64,000 nucleotides of DNA from assembly GCF_009905375.1 (NCBI RefSeq), contig NC_133647.1, forward strand, positions 171,102,790 to 171,166,789, given 5' to 3'. The notes below the pieces were generated by a model. The model made no database searches and was not told the DNA's origin. It worked only from the letters and a program-made list of their open reading frames with translations. Made by a program: the position numbers and the translations under genes. The DNA comes from Apium graveolens. Its lineage: Eukaryota; Streptophyta; Magnoliopsida; Apiales; Apiaceae. This document shows, piece by piece, positions 57,783-64,000 of the stretch (the first letter of the stretch is position 1; the number at the start of each line of letters is the position of its first letter).

Positions 57783-60700
57783 TGTCACGCCCCCAACTTA
57801 AACAGCAAATTAAATATAACTATTACAACAGTTTAAAAAGAAGTATACACAGCCAACTCCAAGATCTTACAGTTTAGGGTTTGGAACAGCCCAACACTAC
57901 CAACTATTACATCTGATTTTAAACACCGAGTCCTCACACAAACTACTATCACTTATTCTACCTGAGCTCGAACATAAGCATCAGCATCACAGGTCTTACG
58001 GGCAGTCTGCTTGAATCTAACCATAGTTGCTAGCTGTAATATCAGGGTAAAGCAAGGAGTGAGCCAAATGCTCAATAAGTGCTAACAGTACAATACAAAA
58101 CATAAATCGAGATATACATAAAAAAATGACAATGGAAAGACATAACCAATAATAACGAGGGATAAAACTATGAGTGATGACATCATTTTGCTTGTATCAA
58201 AACAATTTTAAAATCATATCTTAATCAAAATCATTTTATGACGCTACGGATTACAGCCGGTGATCAGCCGCGAAGTAATCCCGAACCTCGCTGGGTTCTA
58301 AAACATTAATGGGAATCCGTAGGCAACTTTTAAGCCTAATATAAGTGTGGAAAGGACTCGCGTCTCAGTCCAGATCCATCATTCAAAGAAAACATTTATC
58401 CCCCTTTGGGACTGAAAACCCACATTTTATTTATTTCAAAAACTGATGCCGAATTATAACTAAAATCTCTTTTTACAGTAAACATTTTTATCAAGGGATT
58501 ATAAAATAACTCGAAACACGGGGAAAAATGGTACTAACTCTCAGAGCCATGAATTACAAAACTATACTCTATTAGGGTAACTGAATGGTTTTCAAATATC
58601 AAAGTTTGGACAAGGGAATTTAGTGAGGCTATTGGATATCATGAAGGGAAATGCCAAATTGGGCTTAAAGCAATGGTTTCTCATCAAAGTTCAAGTGCTG
58701 GATCATCAAGGAGGTAAGCTTCATGAATACTAAGGGTGTTAGGGTATGCAGAAATGATCTTTAACTCAGGATATATCAGAATTGTCAAGCTTTAGGATAA
58801 GAAAGAGGGTATCAATCAATGAGGAATCACGTTGGTAAGTATCTGACTATCAGAATTCAAGGTAAGGTTCTATAGGGTTTCAAGTTTCAGGGTGAGGTAT
58901 TAATACTTAGGAATCATTAGCATGTTAATCAAGAGGATCAATCAAGTATTATAACAACTCTTTATTTTATCATGGCATTCAACTATCATGAAAAGACTTT
59001 TGAACTACTTGCAATACGTACTCGAGGGTTCATAACATCTTTATATAATTCAAAGATAACATAAGATAAGCTTGATTTAATATATGAAATGACACAGGGT
59101 AGTTGTAGCAATGTATGAACTATTAGCAGTAAATAGGAAGATCAAGTTGAATCACTTGCCTTGAGAAAGGCTGGTCTGGTCTGACTGGTAGGAGCAACTG
59201 GAGCTTCACTCGACCTTTACGGCAAGTTTTCCCTCATTTCGAGATCCTACATAAATAATAATAATCCTCATTATAATATATTCTCACCAACTTAACCTAT
59301 TTACAACCCGAAATTAAACACGGATGGCACTTAGGCCTATATGCACTTAATTTTATATTCACTTTTAAATTACAAAAGTACACACATAGCCACATAATCA
59401 CATATCATATATTAATACCAAAATAACTCCATATACACCATAATGCAATACTAGGCTTGGATGATCTCGACTCACAACTGAAGTCACTTGGTCGCTAAAC
59501 TAGACAAAGTCTTCTAATTTTGGCTTCCTAACTTGGTGTGCCTTTACTAAACTATCCAAGACCTATTGACCCTTACTTGTGCCTTTTAATCTAATGACCT
59601 TATACTATCTTACAACTATGGTGGTCAACCTAAATCTCACTCCTAAATGTTCTAAAACTATGTGATAAGTGAAAGTGCTCACTGGTGCAAATTTCAGAAT
59701 GATAACTATGGTTTCTTGAGTGCATTAGACACTCTTAAACTACAAGTTTCCCTTCAAAACTTTTATACAAGACTCTCCTGACCTAAGGGCATCTCAAAAA
59801 CTTGATGTAGCTCAAGGGCCTGGCTTGGGCCTTCTTGGGCCTAAGCTAAAAGTCCAAGGTTCCCCTGTTTTTCTGGGCAGAAAACGCCCTGACTTAAATT
59901 AACTTGTGACACATGGTTCTAACTCTTATCCTATGAACTATGGTTGGAAAAACTTCTCTGACACTCCCTCTAACTAAGGCCCAACAGGGCCTAATGAGGG
60001 CCTACCCATGTCATGGTCAAATCTCCCTATTTCTAAGTTGCAATAAAACTGTCCCCTGCTGGACAGATTTTGTTATTCTACATGTGCACCTAACCAAAAG
60101 ACATGCAAACCTCCAACCAACACCTAAAAACTTTTATATACTCCCAATACTAACTTCTGGTGGCTTGGGCCTCAAAGTGCACATCAATGACATGGTCAAA
60201 ACTTACTCTAAACCTCAGGGTACTAAACTGATTTTCTGCAGAAACTATAACTCTCCTTTCTCCAAAGTCTTGACTTGACAAACTCAACTACCAACAACCC
60301 AATACTCAAACCAAGACTTAAAAATGGTAATCTACTGAACTAACTCCCTTATTCTCAAAATAACCTTGGGTGAGTTCATCCTTACCTAAGGTACAATTAT
60401 GGCAAAACAAAACAAACCATATTTCACAACTCACAAATCTTCATGCTTTTGAAACAACAAGATATTCATTTTTATGAAAGATAACCACGAATTATTACCA
60501 TGCATCAAGGAGTATTAATCAATATTAACACCTTATTTCTACTGACATTAAAGCTCACTAACAAAATCTTTCCAAATGATCAAAATCTTATAACATTCTA
60601 AGAGAAATCCACATGCATGCATGTCTTCGGGTTTTGCAAACCAAAACAACATATTTTCTACATATATTCTATCATAAAATTGACATGCAAGCCTAACATA

Positions 60701-61810
60701 AGCTATATCTAGATGATCACTTAGCTTGCAAAGAGTTTTATCAAATTTTCACCATAAAATTCAAGCCATTATCACATAAACATGCAAAAATTGAATTAAG
60801 CAACAAGAATAGTCTTAAGGACCATTCATTCGGCTCCCATATGGTCATGGCCGAATGAAATGGAAGGGAATGGCCATTTAATCATCAAGAGTTTCCCTCT
60901 CAAGACTTGGCACTTCTCCATTCCTTGTAGTCCTCTCAAAAACAACCCTAAACTCACAAGAATCAAGGTTGTACTTTGAGTTTCAACTAAAACCTTTACA
61001 TGCAACCTTTAAACTTAAACTTTCTAATCAAAACTCTTTGAAATATGAGTGATCATGGAAGGGAAAGTAACATTTACTTGTATAAAGAGTGGAAGCTTGG
61101 TTGAGGATTGAAGAAAAAAAAATGGGGAGGGGGTTTCGGCTAAAAGCCGAGAGGAGGGAGAGGAGGGTCGAGAGTGAGAGGGAGGAGGGAGGGAAGAAAG
61201 AGTGTGGTGGTGAGTGGAGTGTGAAATGATCATGGCACTTGCTTGTTTTATGGTTTTTGTGTTGCCAAATGTGAGTGGAATTAGGAATTGATATGATTAG
61301 CCTTCCACTTGAACTTGGTTCAATTTGCATGCAAGGGTAAAGAAGGTATTTGGCTAGGAAATAAGAGTTAGTGGGGTGGTTATTGACTCTTTAGCCCTTT
61401 TGGAATATATAGAAGGTTTTGCATGCAAGGATAACTATGTAATTTGCTAATTATAACAATTATCATTTATAAAGATTTATTTTTATAAAATAAAATACAA
61501 GTTCAAAAATTATAAAATTTATACCATAAAATAACTTGGATTTTTAGAAATTTTATAAAACTACTTTTGAATTTTGTGAATAAAATAACTTTTAAAAGAA
61601 AATTTCTCCAAGGTTTAGAATATTCCTTATAAATCAAAAATAAAGCAAATAAATAAACTCTTGCTTTGAAAAATCATATACTACATAAAGCAAATTTAAA
61701 ATGCAGAAATTTTTTATTCACACAAGGCACAACCATTAAGTATATTCACTTACGGCTTTAATATCACACAAAATCCACAGATATTTTTACATAAAATGCC
61801 GGTCGTAACA
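57783..61810 (-). repeat. 5' LTR of gypsy element B
   Basis: 4028 bp. Almost the same as the 3' LTR, with scattered substitutions; the TATA-like site is changed at one base. No supported gene lies within it; small open frames in the C/T-rich part are discussed among the rejected items. Confidence 0.95.
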
Positions 61811-61815
61811 CAAAC

Positions 61816-62786
61816 ACTTCACTAGCACAATCAAATACTGAGATGTTAGATGCAAACTAGCAGCAGCAACAGCAATAATGACAAAATGTAGTAAATCTGG
61901 AAATTAATAGCAACCAACCTCTAAGGAGTTTGAGTGAATGAGGTGCTGAAGAAAAAAGTTGGGGAAATCTGTGTTGGAACTGAAATAAAGAATTAACAAT
62001 CCTCCTTTTTTGACTCACTTAGCCTTGTACTAATAATATGATTGCAAGTCTATAAGTTACTACTTCTATACTGGTGAACTTAATTAGCAGCATGAAAATG
62101 ATAAAAAATGGATAATAATTAGTAATTTTTTATATTAACTTCCTCTTACAAACTTGCATTAACTAGTATTACTGTGAAATTAAGATAACACACGTTCAGT
62201 GGCCAGTAAGCAGACTCCAGGTCTAGTATTAGAATTATTGTAGTAAGCTAAGCAGTGAGCACATAAGTACAGTAATGCAGACTTAATTTGCTGCAATAGC
62301 TATTTGGAATCCAGAAATAAAAATGTCCACTAGAACCATTAAAATGTCAAAATCCATAAACCAAGTAGAAACCTTAGAACTATTTGTTCTTTACTAATAA
62401 TAATGACCAAATATCTAACACAACTCAACAATAATGCTAGGCATACAACCATAATTTTGACGAATTTGGAAATACGATCTATGGTGAACCTTCACCGCAA
62501 TGTGCAAAAACCCCTGATCTGTTGTAAAAAAATAAAAATAAAAAATATTTATACTTGTAGAAAAAAAAGGTGATAAAACTATAGTAGACAGAAAATCAGA
62601 CCAGTAGACTAAAATATAATTATACGAATTCATTTTAACTGACCTTAATGTAGATAATCCACTGAATTTATTCCTTTGAAGACCAATGCACTTCTGTACC
62701 AATGCATTATGTTTCCTCCACTGTACAAATATAAATAATTTGTTAATAAATGAGCTGGTGTATTAAAAAGATTAGCATAAATATTT
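61816..62786. other. Spacer between element B and the hAT gene
   Basis: 970 bases of AT-rich DNA. The part next to 61816 is the former upstream flank of the cytochrome b5-like exon. An open frame at 62415-62702 (minus) has no recognisable features. No repeat or gene is supported. Confidence 0.5.
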
Positions 62787-64000
62787 CTACGCACCTTCAT
62801 AACCATGTAGCCAACTACGAGTTGTAATAAGAACCTCTACATTTTCGGGGAGGTAAGAACTTCGTCATTTGTTCAAAATCCTTCCACCAATACTAAAGGA
62901 AGACTCTGAAGCAACTATCATCAACGGAATAGATAAAATATCCCTCGCCATGTATGAAAGTTCGCCATATTTTGATTCATTTTTACCCCAAAACTCCAAA
63001 ATGTTTAACTCTTTGTCTCGATTAATTCTGGGCTCCACCAAGTAGAGATCCAACTTTGACCTTATGGCGACATCCAATGAATCTTGGTTGTCCAAATCCT
63101 GAAAATAAAATTCAACTTAATAATTAAACTACATCACCAAAAGCAATTACATAATAAAATAAAAATAAAAGACTTGAATTTAGATAACATATAAACTTAC
63201 AGCAAGATTAAATCTAGGCCTCTTGGAAGTTCCTGGGTTTGATATGCTAGAAGATGCTTATGTTGAATTATTATGCCCCTTGGCATGTACTCAACAAAGA
63301 GTTTTTTCAGCTTTAACATCACATTAGCAAGCTCAACTATACCACCTTGATTATCATATAATTTTAGAAAACATAGCTTAAGGGATTGTACCTTATATCG
63401 AGGATCAAGTATCAAAGCAAAGGCAAATAATGTGTTGTACTCTTGAACATCATCGACATCATAATTTAACCAATATTTTTCAAACTTATCTTTTATGCTT
63501 AATCCCATATTTCCCAAATCAATATCGTCACTAGTCGATAATTCCCTTAAATGCATAGCTATCCTCCATACATTCTCAAAATACAAATTAGCAGTAGGAT
63601 AATCACTTCTAGAAAACAACTCGGTTATATCATAAAATGGTTCCAAAACATCTCATTTTTTTTTTGAATTTTTTCCCATTCATCTAGATTTGGAAGATGT
63701 TTATACGAACTATCAGCATGACTCAGTTCCACAAATGCTCTATGATATAAGAGAGCCCTATCAAGCATCATATAAGAAGAGTTCCACCTAGTTGGAACAT
63801 CTAACCACAATCCCTTAGTCTCGGTAATCCTAACATATTTTACCGCTGTCTCAAATGACTGTTTTCTGATTTCTGACCACTTCACATACTTGACACTTTT
63901 TCTAACCTTTTCCACACTATGATCAATCATCTTGAGCCCGTCCTTAACAATGAGGTTTAGTACATGAGCAGCACAACAAATATGAAAAAACTGACCATTA
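62787..64000 (-). pseudogene. hAT transposase (RICESLEEPER-like), C-terminal part, partial at edge
   Basis: Minus strand from the right edge: CCAAHVLNLIVKDGL (63950-63990) and DVPTRWNSSYMMLDRALLYH (about 63770-63830), conserved hAT transposase motifs. Next come EPFYDITELFSRSDYPTANL (about 63580-63645), FALILDPRYK, then an intron with consensus borders (63200-63099). The last exon carries the hAT dimerisation domain (DILSIPLMIVASESSFSIGG) and ends near 62787. Breaks: a frame change in an A-run near 63655, a frame change near 63275, and TGA 62865-62867 where Trp is usual. The N-terminal BED finger is outside the window. It could be a transposon or a decayed domesticated RICESLEEPER-type gene; no terminal repeats are seen. 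Confidence 0.85.

Larger units (their letters stand above)
48307..61810 (-). mobile_element. Chromoviral (Tekay-like) gypsy element B, full length
   Basis: 13,504 bp on the minus strand, same family as element A but in opposite orientation. The 5' LTR is at the right (57783-61810) and the 3' LTR at the left (48307-52327). The 5-bp duplication caaac flanks it (48302-48306 and 61811-61815). Gag-pol has only three stops. In the first 285 bases of the two LTRs I count about 6 differences. It lies next to the start codon of the cytochrome b5-like exon. Confidence 0.95.

Overview
This window looks like a gene-poor, repeat-rich stretch of a flowering-plant nuclear genome, probably a eudicot; an asterid such as an Apiaceae species is only a guess. 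The evidence is layered LTR retrotransposons with initiator-Met-tRNA primer sites, plant splice signals, a PLATZ transcription factor relic, a cytochrome b5 exon and a hAT transposase. I see no bacterial genes, CRISPR array or tRNA/rRNA gene. Nearly every coding region is broken by stops or frameshifts.

Left part (1-13616). A Copia element on the minus strand (1-3756; 5' LTR, gag and protease start, cut by the window edge) sits in the remains of a Tat-like Ty3/gypsy element (3757-6059, minus). A second, badly decayed Copia (6060-13616, plus) also sits in that gypsy relic. It has a 1.8 kb 5' LTR, a long AT-rich leader carrying a 672-bp hAT-type MITE (8933-9604), and recognisable gag, protease, integrase and RT remnants.

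Middle (13617-32142). A Sirevirus-like Copia on the minus strand (3' LTR at 13617, pol up to 32142, 5' half missing) contains a complete nested Sirevirus-like Copia on the plus strand (17450-29416), flanked by the 5-bp duplication attaa. Both carry a long extra open region downstream of pol, in the position of the Sirevirus env-like gene.

Right part (32143-64000). A CCGA-rich block leads into a decayed host locus on the minus strand: a PLATZ pseudogene, whose last exon is split by a gypsy element, and an isolated first exon of a cytochrome b5-like gene. Two related chromoviral (Tekay-like) gypsy elements with about 4 kb LTRs, A (33271-46566, plus, duplication gtaga) and B (48307-61810, minus, duplication caaac), lie head-on around these exons and make a giant inverted repeat with a 1.74 kb loop. 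The window ends in a hAT transposase pseudogene (62787-64000, minus).

I do not see a convincing new enzymatic system. The most interesting signals are: short motifs, private to each Copia element, scattered through LTR, leader and coding DNA; a recurring intron-acceptor-like site at the gag/protease boundary of three Copia elements; a conserved small ORF ahead of gag in both chromoviral elements; and the A/B inverted repeat around the PLATZ exons.
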